This document shows, piece after piece, positions 1 through 7,983 of a DNA stretch of 8,948 bases (position 1 is the first letter of the stretch; each line of letters opens with the position of its first letter). Source of the DNA: Rhodobacteraceae bacterium UBA1957. Its GTDB lineage: Bacteria > Pseudomonadota > Alphaproteobacteria > Rhodobacterales > Rhodobacteraceae. A program made the position numbers and the translations under genes. The DNA is taken from contig DDEJ01000115.1 of the NCBI GenBank assembly GCA_002336405.1, positions 4,738 through 13,685 of the forward strand. The letters run 5' to 3'. The notes under the pieces were generated by a model. It saw nothing but the letters and a program-made list of their open reading frames with translations. It had not been told where the DNA came from and did no database searches.

Positions 1-617
1 TGGTTGATGAAAATTACCATGCAATTACTGCGCGAGATCGAGCCGGTCAGCTTGCGCATCGCTTGGCTCATCAACCGGGCTTGAACGCCGACGCTTGAAT
101 CGCCCATATCGCCTTCCAGCTCGCTTTTTGGCGTCAGCGCAGCAACCGAATCGACCACAATCATACTCACTGCCCCGGACCGCACCAAAGTATCGGTAAT
201 CTCTAGCGCCTGTTCACCAGTGTCGGGTTGGCTGATGAGCAATTCATCCAGATCAACCCCAAGCTTGCGGGCATACTGCGGGTCTAATGCGTGCTCTGCG
301 TCAACAAAGGCACAGACACCACCGGCTTTTTGCGCCTCAGCCACACAATGCAGCGTCAAAGTTGTTTTGCCCGAGCTCTCAGGCCCGTAGACCTCGATGA
401 TGCGGCCTTTTGGCAGCCCGCCGATGCCCAGTGCAATATCCAGACCGATAGATCCGGTTGAAATTGCCTCAATGTCTTTGATAACATTGTCACCGCCCAA
501 TTTCATAATTGAGCCCTTGCCAAACTGCCGCTCGATCTGTGAAAGCGCACTATCGAGAGCCTTTTGCTTATTCGTGTCTTTTTTATCGGTCATGGAAAGA
601 AGATCTGCCGTTGCCAT
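1..617 (-). CDS. recA: RecA recombinase (N-terminal 205 codons; 3' end beyond the left edge)
   Basis: RecA polymerises on single-stranded DNA, drives strand exchange and stimulates LexA self-cleavage in the SOS response. The visible 205 residues contain the Walker A loop GPESSGKTT (78-86), the catalytic glutamate in [10 protein letters not shown] (Glu108), Walker B MIVVDS (152-157, Asp156) and the loop L1 region [14 protein letters not shown] (168-181). The sequence runs off the edge at FIN, just before loop L2, so roughly the last 150 residues of a usual RecA are missing. The start is the ATG at 617-615, preceded by AAGGA about 10 nt upstream; an in-frame ATG at residue 9 is possible but has no better ribosome site. 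A LexA operator, a likely promoter and a CtrA-type site lie upstream (670-736). No anomaly is seen in the coding part. The identification is certain. Confidence 0.98.
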   Translation of the reverse strand, partial: MATADLLSMTDKKDTNKQKALDSALSQIERQFGKGSIMKLGGDNVIKDIEAISTGSIGLDIALGIGGLPKGRIIEVYGPESSGKTTLTLHCVAEAQKAGGVCAFVDAEHALDPQYARKLGVDLDELLISQPDTGEQALEITDTLVRSGAVSMIVVDSVAALTPKSELEGDMGDSSVGVQARLMSQAMRKLTGSISRSNCMVIFIN

Positions 618-669
618 TACAATTGGTTCCTTATTCCACACCCTGAAGCGGGCGGCAATCACTGCGTTT

Positions 670-684
670 GTTCACATATTGTTC
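670..684 (-). promoter_or_regulatory. SOS (LexA) operator of recA
   Basis: The sequence is an exact GTTC-N7-GTTC (GTTC at 670-673, GTTC at 681-684), which on the recA strand reads GAAC-N7-GAAC. This is the known alphaproteobacterial LexA consensus and differs from the E. coli CTGT-N8-ACAG type. It lies 53 bp upstream of the recA start codon and covers the predicted transcription start, or the -10 if the alternative promoter is used. LexA binding here should block transcription until DNA damage. Confidence 0.88.
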
Positions 685-691
685 TAATCAC

Positions 692-720
692 TTGATAGGA
701 CCAAAACAGGAACACTTCAA
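692..720 (-). promoter_or_regulatory. Likely sigma-70 promoter of recA
   Basis: On the minus strand, TTGAAG (720-715) and TATCAA (697-692) are separated by 17 nt, four of six matches to each consensus. The predicted start near 685 gives a leader of about 68 nt and places the LexA box over +1. A second possibility, TTGGTC with CAATAT at 17 nt spacing, would put the -10 inside the LexA box. Either arrangement fits repression by LexA. Sequence match only. Confidence 0.5.
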
Positions 721-721
721 G

Positions 722-736
722 TTAAATTTTCCTTAA
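722..736. promoter_or_regulatory. Candidate CtrA-binding site (TTAA-N7-TTAA)
   Basis: TTAA at 722-725 and TTAA at 733-736 are separated by exactly seven bases (ATTTTCC), the full CtrA consensus known from Caulobacter and used widely in alphaproteobacteria. It lies one base upstream of the predicted recA -35 element, a position compatible with activation, and 75 bp upstream of the sulfotransferase-like start codon on the other strand. The region is AT-rich, so a chance match is possible, but the gene for the CtrA-phosphorelay kinase CckA is in the same locus. Confidence 0.5.
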
Positions 737-811
737 GCCATTTTCCCTGTAACTTGTTAAGAAGTGATTTAATTATCGTCTTTGCATATCAAACAACGAA
801 AGACATTCTTC

Positions 812-1405
812 ATGTTGATTTTTTGGAAACAAAAACTGGCGTTTCTTGCCGTTCCCAAAACAGGCACCTCGGCTTATGCACAGGCGTTGGGACCCATCGC
901 CAGCCTGTCAATTCAAGATCCCCCCGAGCTTAAACATGCGCCTCTTATCCGCTATAATCGTTTTATTCGTCCGATGTACGACATCGTTTGCAACACCCAA
1001 TTGGACACAATGGCAGTGATCCGGGAACCAATTTCATGGATGGGCAGTTGGTATCGGTACCGCCAGAGACCGTTTTTAAAAGGCAAACCCACGTCAACCC
1101 AAGACATCAGTTTTGACACATTTGTCAGGGGATATCTGCAATCCAGCCCGCCCGCCTATGCGCATATTGGCAGTCAGGCACGCTTTATCACGCCAAGGGC
1201 TGGAACACCGCCCGTGACGTATTTGTTCCGATATGAGAACCAATCGCGCTTGCGTGAATTTCTAGAACACCGTCTTGGGACCAAAATACAAATTCCACGA
1301 CACAATGCGTCTAGCCAAACGAAGTTGAATTTATCCCCCTGTGTCGAAGGTGATGTACTAGAAAAATACCAAGCCGATTTTAACTTATGGCACAGTTTGG
1401 GGTAA
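812..1405 (+). CDS. Sulfotransferase-like P-loop protein (often mislabelled gamma-glutamyl kinase)
   Basis: A 197-residue cytoplasmic protein with no signal peptide or membrane segment. The N-terminus MLIFWKQKLAFLAVPKTGTSA holds a sulfotransferase-type 5'-phosphosulfate-binding loop (VPKTGTSA, 14-21). VIREPISWMGSWYRYR (69-84) matches the second family signature, the 3'-phosphate-binding Arg/Ser segment (Arg71, Ser75). From memory, close relatives sit beside recA in many Rhodobacteraceae, some labelled gamma-glutamyl kinase; no amino-acid kinase fold is visible here. The substrate is unknown. It is shorter than typical sulfotransferases (250-300 residues), so it may be a minimal or divergent member. 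I chose the ATG at 812; a TTG at 782 would add ten residues without a better ribosome site (GAAAGA precedes 812). The gene is divergent from recA, and its 3' end overlaps the convergent cckA by 21 bp. Confidence 0.82.
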   Translation: MLIFWKQKLAFLAVPKTGTSAYAQALGPIASLSIQDPPELKHAPLIRYNRFIRPMYDIVCNTQLDTMAVIREPISWMGSWYRYRQRPFLKGKPTSTQDISFDTFVRGYLQSSPPAYAHIGSQARFITPRAGTPPVTYLFRYENQSRLREFLEHRLGTKIQIPRHNASSQTKLNLSPCVEGDVLEKYQADFNLWHSLG

Positions 1406-3715
1406 TTGAGCTGCTTCGCTCAACTGCTGCTGAACAGCCTGCGACAAGTCCGTAAGTGAAAATGGCTTGGGCAGAAAGACGGATTGAAAGGTTTCACAAG
1501 CCTCATCATCAAGAAAATTGCAGGCATAACCAGACATAAATATCACCTTGGTTCCCGGCCGGCTTTTTAAGGCGCGGCGCACCCATGCGGGTCCATCCAG
1601 CCCTGGCATAATAACGTCAGTGACAAAAATATCTACCAACTGGTCTGGGTCTTGTAGTATTTCCAATGCACGCTCACCGCCATCAGCTTCCAACACGGTA
1701 TATCCCCGCAACTGCAGAGCTCGTACCGCAAAGGCGCGGACCGGCGCCTCATCCTCAACCAATAATACGACCCCCTTGGCGCGCGCTGGCAGTGTCTCTT
1801 TGGTGACTGGATCTGCCAGCGTATAACTATCATCCACAACCCCTTGATGGGCGGGAAACAAAAGCGTGAAACAGCTACTCTGCCCAAGAACGCTATCGAC
1901 AAAGATATAACCCCCACTTTGTTTCATAATGCCGTACACCATTGAAAGACCCAAACCGGTCCCTTCGCCCATCGGTTTTGTCGTATAAAAAGGTTCAAAA
2001 ATTTTTGGCAACACGTTCGGCTTGATCCCCATGCCCTGATCTATAACTTTGACAGAAATATATTCTCCTGGTGAAACGACCGCCCGGTCGCGTTCGAGTG
2101 CTTTTGTAAGGCGCAACACGGAGGTTTCAATTGTCACATCTCCACCCGCAGGCATCGCATCTCGTGCGTTGACCACCAGGTTCATAATAACCTGCTCCAC
2201 TTGTCGCTTATCCGCTCTTACATGGCATTTCATCGCTCCTTGACGCAGACGCAAAGCAACTTTTTCACCCAAAAGTCGATTGAGAAGGTGGGTCAGATCG
2301 GACATCACATCCTGAAGGTTAAGATTTTGCGGTCGCAACGTCTGTTTGCGCGAAAATGCCAGCAGCTGGTCTATCAAAGATGCCGCCCGATTGGCGTTCT
2401 CATGGATTTCAATAAGATCTGGATAATCCTGATCCGTGGGATCATGACGTAAAAGTAGCAGATCACAGTACCCCGAAATAGCCGTAAGAAGGTTATTAAA
2501 ATCATGGGCAACGCCCCCTGCAAGTTGACCAATTGCCTGCATTTTCTGGCTCTGAACAAACTGACCCTCCAACGTTTTAAGTGCGGTGGCATCTGTCAGA
2601 ACAGCAAACAACTGCGGACCGCCTTTTTCCATTATACGACTTAGCGTCACCTGCAAAAAGGTTTCCGTTTCGCCGCGCGTAAGGCGTAAAAACTCAGAAT
2701 TCGGCTGATGCACCCCCAAAGCAGAGCGGTTGAGCCATTCGGTCAAAGACTGACCCAAGCCGTTCATCAGGTCGCGAAGATTGATGTTTTGAACTGATGT
2801 GATGTCCAACAGGCGCCGAGCCGCCTCATTCGCCATCAAAAGATCGCCATTGATCGCCAACTTCAGCAATGGCACAGGTATTTTATGAAAGCCCTGATCA
2901 TTAATCGGATCGTCAACAGAGTGTTGTGGACACGCGGCAAATATCACAGCCATGGCGGTATCATCACTCGCCACATGGATCGCAAACATTTCCCGTGGTC
3001 CGTCCTGGGTCAACAGCGTTGAGACCATTCCAAACTTTATTTGCCGTGTCTCAAAAATTTCTGGTAAATATTGTATAGATTGCGGTATCAGTTTCTGCGC
3101 AGAAGAGTTGACAGATAAAAGACGAAATCCTGATTGCTCAACGATAATTGCTGGTGCTGTAATTTTTTCGATGACACGGATCATGTCCTTAATTCTGTCA
3201 CGATCCAGTAACCGCCACAAAAAACTGTTCAGACCACAGCGTTGCACAGTCAGACGGTCCTTATCAGGCCCTTCAATTACATCAGAACAGACATTTTTTG
3301 CCTCTGATGCGCGCCGGAGCAGGCGGGCTACACAGGCATCGGCATCAAGCACAACATTTTCAAACAAAAGTGCAACACTGATATCGCTTTCTGTTTTACG
3401 CTTGAAAAAGGACTGTGCGGCAGTATTCGACCACGTCACACGTCCCGACCCGTCTGTCACAATAGCTGACAGCGGATCTGCTTGCAGAACATCTTTAAGA
3501 ACTGTGTCCGCTTGGGCTGGCGACTTTAGCTTGTGCAGTAAATACAGTTGCAGCCCAACCACACATACCAGTAAAACTACCGCAGCCACATATAAAAGCA
3601 CAGTAAACTCAGGCAAATGCAAGCCCACTAAGCCAAAAGCAGCGATCAGCATAAGGCTTATAGATGTGGCACATACCATAATACCACATCGTGCAGAGAT
3701 GAAAAACCAAGACAC
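1385..3715 (-). CDS. cckA: CckA, hybrid histidine kinase of the CckA-ChpT-CtrA phosphorelay
   Basis: An inner-membrane hybrid kinase of 776 residues that passes phosphate through ChpT to CtrA (and CpdR); in roseobacters this pathway governs motility, gene transfer agents and cell-cycle-linked traits. Two membrane segments lie near 11-31 and 36-61 with almost no periplasmic loop. PAS-like regions follow near 71-160, 185-260 and 280-380. The H-box GGVAHDFNN (400-408) gives phospho-acceptor His404. The ATPase domain shows the N-box NLVVNARDA (512-520), FEPFYTTK (573-580) and GEGTGLGLS (583-591). A C-terminal receiver has the acidic pair Glu654/Asp655, phospho-acceptor Asp700, Ser728 and Lys750. 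All catalytic residues are present, so both kinase and phosphatase modes are possible. The only in-frame start after the upstream stop is a GTG at 3715; its ribosome site (AGG about 14 nt away) is weak, and ATGs at residues 13 and 22 cannot be excluded. The naming rests on architecture, H-box wording and the recA neighbourhood. Confidence 0.93.
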   Translation of the reverse strand: MSWFFISARCGIMVCATSISLMLIAAFGLVGLHLPEFTVLLYVAAVVLLVCVVGLQLYLLHKLKSPAQADTVLKDVLQADPLSAIVTDGSGRVTWSNTAAQSFFKRKTESDISVALLFENVVLDADACVARLLRRASEAKNVCSDVIEGPDKDRLTVQRCGLNSFLWRLLDRDRIKDMIRVIEKITAPAIIVEQSGFRLLSVNSSAQKLIPQSIQYLPEIFETRQIKFGMVSTLLTQDGPREMFAIHVASDDTAMAVIFAACPQHSVDDPINDQGFHKIPVPLLKLAINGDLLMANEAARRLLDITSVQNINLRDLMNGLGQSLTEWLNRSALGVHQPNSEFLRLTRGETETFLQVTLSRIMEKGGPQLFAVLTDATALKTLEGQFVQSQKMQAIGQLAGGVAHDFNNLLTAISGYCDLLLLRHDPTDQDYPDLIEIHENANRAASLIDQLLAFSRKQTLRPQNLNLQDVMSDLTHLLNRLLGEKVALRLRQGAMKCHVRADKRQVEQVIMNLVVNARDAMPAGGDVTIETSVLRLTKALERDRAVVSPGEYISVKVIDQGMGIKPNVLPKIFEPFYTTKPMGEGTGLGLSMVYGIMKQSGGYIFVDSVLGQSSCFTLLFPAHQGVVDDSYTLADPVTKETLPARAKGVVLLVEDEAPVRAFAVRALQLRGYTVLEADGGERALEILQDPDQLVDIFVTDVIMPGLDGPAWVRRALKSRPGTKVIFMSGYACNFLDDEACETFQSVFLPKPFSLTDLSQAVQQQLSEAAQLPQTVP
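1406..1423. other. Inverted repeat at the convergent gene ends
   Basis: TTGAGC (1406-1411) and GCTCAA (1418-1423) form a perfect 6-bp stem with a 6-base loop, starting right after the stop codon of the plus-strand gene and lying inside the last codons of cckA. It could slow convergent transcription, but no T-run follows on either strand, so I do not call it an intrinsic terminator. Confidence 0.3.
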
Positions 3716-3742
3716 TATATCAGTAACAACCTAAATCAGTGC

Positions 3743-3769
3743 TATCCGTTAACCATGACTGGCCGGATA
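3743..3769 (-). other. Stem-loop in the cckA leader
   Basis: TATCCG (3743-3748) and CGGATA (3764-3769) are perfect inverted arms around 15 bases. On the cckA strand an inner GCCA-GTCA-TGGT helix can stack on the outer stem, giving a 10-bp interrupted hairpin about 28 nt upstream of the GTG start and downstream of the predicted transcription start. No T-run follows on the cckA strand; on the plus strand ATAATTTT follows, but no plus-strand gene precedes it. It may be a leader structure affecting translation or stability. Confidence 0.35.
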
Positions 3770-3785
3770 ATTTTGTCAGTCGCGT

Positions 3786-3814
3786 ATTATAAGTAGAGTA
3801 AAGTGTTGATTAAA
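3786..3814 (-). promoter_or_regulatory. Likely cckA promoter
   Basis: On the minus strand a perfect TATAAT (3791-3786) has a weak -35 (TTTAAT, 3814-3809) 17 nt upstream. The predicted start near 3779 gives a leader of about 64 nt. TTAA half-sites overlap or flank the -35 (3810-3813, 3817-3820, 3830-3833) but none is in the canonical N7 pair, so CtrA autoregulation is only a possibility. Confidence 0.42.
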
Positions 3815-3851
3815 TGTTAAGTTTGTACCTTAAAGGTTATCGAAAGTCAAT

Positions 3852-5006
3852 CTATACACGCCTAAGGTGTCCAACAAAAAAACCGTCGCCGCCCTCAGAG
3901 GGTAAAAACTGCCTAGAAAAATCACAATCCCACTCGGGTGTAGCTGCGATGAATTTTACCAATTGACCCATATTTTCCTGCGCCAAGACAGAACAGGTTG
4001 TATAGACCAGAATCCCACCAGGCGTCACCAGACGGGCCGCCTGCTGTAAAATATCGCTCTGAACGTCCCCTAATTGGGTCAAGCCGTCAGCGGTCAAAAG
4101 CCATTTGCCCTGTGGGGCGCGTCGCCATGCCCCACTGCCAGAACACGGCACATCACACAAAACAACATCGTACTGGCCTCTCGGCGCATCAGTCAAACAA
4201 GCAATATCGGCACCAGCGCGCTCGGCCCGTTTTTCAATATCTTTCATCCGGGCAGCATCGGAATCCCAAGCGTCAACCGCGCTGTCAGCGAGCGCTGCAA
4301 GCGCCAGCGCCTTACCACCACCACCCGCACAGTAATCCAAGATACGCTGGCCTTTACCCAAGACAAGCGTCTCGACCACCGCTTGACTGGCGACATCTTG
4401 GAGTTCGACCAAACCGGCCTGAAATGTCGCGCTTCCTGCAACCTTGCGCCCCCCCTCGGTCACCTCAATCGCGGTACTGGCCAAAGGATGGGCCTGCGCA
4501 ATGATCTGTTCAAAGGCCAGCGCCTTGAGAGCTGCATCGCGGCTGCCTTTGAGCAAATTGGCCCGCAACATGACCGGGGCCCGGTGGCGCAGCGCCATTG
4601 CAGTGGCGTCAGCATCCGCCCCAAGACTGGCATCAAACACCGGCAGCAACCAATCTGGCAGGTCGAGTTGTTCGGCTCGGCTCAGTGACGCAGCGCCAAC
4701 ACCTTCGTCCGGGCTCAGCTCTGAGGGGCCATACCCCTGACCCGTAAACAGAGTTTGTGGATCAATCTGCTGGTCTTTCAGCAGGCCCAGCATCAAACCC
4801 CGTCCAGTCAGCGCCCCACCATATGCCGCATACGAGCGTTTACAGCGCAAGGCATCAAAGAAAAACGACCGGATTGCCGCGCGGTCTTTCGAACCGGCAA
4901 ACCGGCTCTTGCGGGCCCATCCTGTCAGTACTTTTTCCGGGGCATTGCCCTCAAGCATTTGATCCAAAAGCTCAATTGTCGTCTGAACACGCGCAGCAGG
5001 GGTCAT
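3852..5006 (-). CDS. rsmB: RsmB/NOP-family RNA (cytosine-5)-methyltransferase
   Basis: A SAM-dependent enzyme that methylates cytosine C5 in RNA; the best-known relative, RsmB (Sun/Fmu), modifies C967 of 16S rRNA. The 384 residues contain SAM motif I DYCAGGGGK (224-232), a likely ribose-binding acidic residue (Asp248), motif IV DVPCSGSGAWRR (285-296, release cysteine Cys288) and motif VI TTCSVLAQEN (336-345, nucleophile Cys338). ELQDVASQ (201-208) and the C-terminal DGFFVGHLRRV are also family-typical. The protein is shorter than E. coli RsmB (about 430) and its N-terminal NusB-like region (1-90) is reduced, so the exact target base is uncertain. The ATG start at 5006 has GAAGG 6 nt upstream. 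The gene follows guaB by 49 bp on the same strand with no terminator between, suggesting one transcript; 136 bp separate it from cckA. Confidence 0.92.
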   Translation of the reverse strand: MTPAARVQTTIELLDQMLEGNAPEKVLTGWARKSRFAGSKDRAAIRSFFFDALRCKRSYAAYGGALTGRGLMLGLLKDQQIDPQTLFTGQGYGPSELSPDEGVGAASLSRAEQLDLPDWLLPVFDASLGADADATAMALRHRAPVMLRANLLKGSRDAALKALAFEQIIAQAHPLASTAIEVTEGGRKVAGSATFQAGLVELQDVASQAVVETLVLGKGQRILDYCAGGGGKALALAALADSAVDAWDSDAARMKDIEKRAERAGADIACLTDAPRGQYDVVLCDVPCSGSGAWRRAPQGKWLLTADGLTQLGDVQSDILQQAARLVTPGGILVYTTCSVLAQENMGQLVKFIAATPEWDCDFSRQFLPSEGGDGFFVGHLRRV

Positions 5007-5055
5007 ATTGAACCTTCAGTGTATTAGGAATATCGATCTTTAAGATGTTGAAATA

Positions 5056-6504
<1,449 letters not shown>

Positions 6505-6600
6505 CTAAACTCTCCATGGGATGTGCGTTTGGCGCTTTTCTATTGCATGGAACGGCGGCGGTTGAAACCCCTATTTATGCTTGCCGTGCGAGCAAATCCA

Positions 6601-6614
6601 CGCCAATGTTGGCG
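6601..6614. promoter_or_regulatory. Palindrome upstream of the agmatinase gene, possible operator
   Basis: CGCCAA-TG-TTGGCG is a perfect inverted repeat with 6-bp arms, 20 bp upstream of the agmatinase start codon and 10 bp before its ribosome site. It lies in the 130-bp region shared with the divergent guaB. It could be an operator for a dimeric regulator of the agmatinase gene; no regulator gene is next to it in this window. Confidence 0.3.
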
Positions 6615-6634
6615 CAGCATTGCAAGGGTACCAG

Positions 6635-7603
6635 ATGAGCACACATGGCTATGAGAATGGGCGGCTTGATTTGCCGTTCGTCGGAATTTCAACGTTTGGC
6701 AAGCGGCCTTATGTCAGCGATTGGTCGCAGATCAATGCTGATGTCGCCATTTTGGGTGCACCCTTCGACGCCGGCACCCAGTGGCGGCCCGGGGCGCGCT
6801 TTGGACCGCGCGCTGTGCGAGAGGCCTCAACCCTGTTCAGCTTTGGCCATGCTGGGGCCTATGACCACGAGGATGATGCGATCTATCTGCCGGGGGATGT
6901 GCGGATCGTCGATATAGGCGATGCCGACATTATCCATACTGACACCGTCAGAAGTCACGCCAACATCGAAACTGGCGTGCGCGCCATTCTGGCCGCAGGG
7001 GCGCTGCCGGTGACGATCGGTGGCGATCATTCGGTAAATATCCCTTGCATCAATGCATTTGACGCTCAGGGTGATTTCCACATTCTACAAATTGATGCGC
7101 ATCTGGATTTTGTCGATGAACGCCACGGCGTGCGCTTTGGCCATGGCAATCCAATGCGTCGCGCGGCAGAAAAATCCTATGTGACCGGGCTGACGCAAGT
7201 CGGTATTCGCAACGTCAGTTCCACTGCCAAAGAAGGCTATGATGCCGCACGGGCCATGGGGTCAGATATCATGTCAGTGCGCCAAAGCAGAGCTCTGGGC
7301 GCCGAGGCCTTGGCCGCCCGCATTCCACAAGGCGTGCCGGTCTATGTCACGATTGATATCGACGCATTCTGCCCCTCAATTGCCGCAGGCACTGGCACGC
7401 CCAGCCATGGAGGCTTTTTATATTACGATGTGTTGGAGCTGCTACAGCATGTGGCCAAATCACATCCGATCATCGGCATTGATTTGGTCGAGGTGGCCCC
7501 AGATTATGATCCCAGTGGATCAACGCAAATACTCGCGGCTCAGATCTTGCTGAATTTTCTGGGATTTATCTTTCAGGCCCGGGTAAGTGGCGACCCGACC
7601 TGA
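6635..7603 (+). CDS. speB: Agmatinase / ureohydrolase family enzyme
   Basis: A 322-residue binuclear-manganese hydrolase that releases urea from a guanidino substrate; agmatine to putrescine is the usual assignment, but guanidinobutyrate or related compounds are possible. Metal ligands are visible: His132 in GGDHS (129-133), Asp154/His156/Asp158 in DAHLDF (154-159), and Asp241/Asp243 in DIDAFCPS (241-248). GTGTPSHGGF (252-261) and the catalytic-loop Glu286 in EVAPDYD follow. Cys246 stands where many family members have Asp in DxDxxDP. I chose the ATG at 6635, with AAGGG six bases upstream; a TTG at 6581 in the same frame would add 18 unlikely residues with no ribosome site. No other polyamine gene lies nearby. 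A short 5-bp inverted repeat follows the stop (7617-7629) without a T-run. Confidence 0.9.
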   Translation: MSTHGYENGRLDLPFVGISTFGKRPYVSDWSQINADVAILGAPFDAGTQWRPGARFGPRAVREASTLFSFGHAGAYDHEDDAIYLPGDVRIVDIGDADIIHTDTVRSHANIETGVRAILAAGALPVTIGGDHSVNIPCINAFDAQGDFHILQIDAHLDFVDERHGVRFGHGNPMRRAAEKSYVTGLTQVGIRNVSSTAKEGYDAARAMGSDIMSVRQSRALGAEALAARIPQGVPVYVTIDIDAFCPSIAAGTGTPSHGGFLYYDVLELLQHVAKSHPIIGIDLVEVAPDYDPSGSTQILAAQILLNFLGFIFQARVSGDPT

Positions 7604-7983
7604 AACCCAAAACAGCCGGTTACCAACCGCAAAGAGACTTTATCCGTTGTAACAGGTCCTGTTGGGGAACTGTGCCGGTTTATATGCCTCGTCAGATCGG
7701 TTCCACTGTGCTGGAGCCCGTGTATCCATAACAGATGAGCAGACCCATTATGACGGAGCCTGCCGAGCGCCCTAGAAAAACAGCCCACAATGTAAAGAGG
7801 TGCACCTGCCTGAATGACCTAACCCGCATTATTTACATCCCAGCGCCGCAGCGTCATATAGAAACGATTAGTTTTCTTGTCCAAAAATGACGCCCACCAA
7901 CCAATATTTGCCGCTCGTTGCCTTTCATGGCCCCGGGATTAGCCTATATTAGGGCGCAATTAGCAACGTTAGGGCCTGTAAAT
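7604..7983. other. 380-bp non-coding region with several inverted repeats
   Basis: No convincing gene is present. Visible structure includes CGGTT-ACC-AACCG (7617-7629), the 13-bp palindrome AACAGG-T-CCTGTT (7651-7663), and a strong 7-bp hairpin GGTTCCA-CTGTGC-TGGAGCC (7699-7718, one G-T pair). GGAGCCTGCC (7755-7764) loosely resembles the end of a B12 box. A 46-codon open frame at 7750-7890 (plus) and a 71-codon frame at 7573-7788 (minus) lack ribosome sites and recognisable content. Near the 3' end is CCTA-TAT-TAGG (7943-7953), which contains a possible -10 (TATATT), and TTAGGGC occurs twice 20 bp apart (7949, 7969). No intrinsic terminator or tRNA was recognised. Confidence 0.5.

Noticed and set aside
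397..687. 96-codon open frame on the plus strand
   Set aside because: Antisense to the recA start and promoter; it runs through the LexA box and has no recognisable content.
757..772. Second CtrA-like pair, TTAA-N8-TTAA
   Set aside because: Spacing is eight instead of seven; with N7 the second half is TTTA. Not counted as a site, although it may add to the nearby perfect one.
2952..3734. 260-codon open frame on the plus strand
   Set aside because: Entirely antisense to the N-terminal half of cckA; composition is rich in Ser, Arg and Thr as expected of a shadow frame and no motif is seen.
4074..4688. 204-codon open frame on the plus strand
   Set aside because: Antisense to the RNA methyltransferase gene, whose motifs are complete; no ribosome site or domain.
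5036..5046. Palindrome ATCTT-T-AAGAT between guaB and the RNA methyltransferase gene
   Set aside because: Short, AT-rich and without a T-run; not a credible terminator, so the two genes are still treated as one transcript.
7617..7629. Inverted repeat CGGTT-ACC-AACCG after the agmatinase stop as a terminator
   Set aside because: Only five base pairs with a three-base loop and no following T-run on the plus strand.
7573..7788. 71-codon minus-strand frame and 46-codon plus-strand frame (7750-7890) after the agmatinase gene
   Set aside because: No ribosome site, no recognisable domain, and they overlap inverted repeats; I could not tell whether they are remnants of an older gene.
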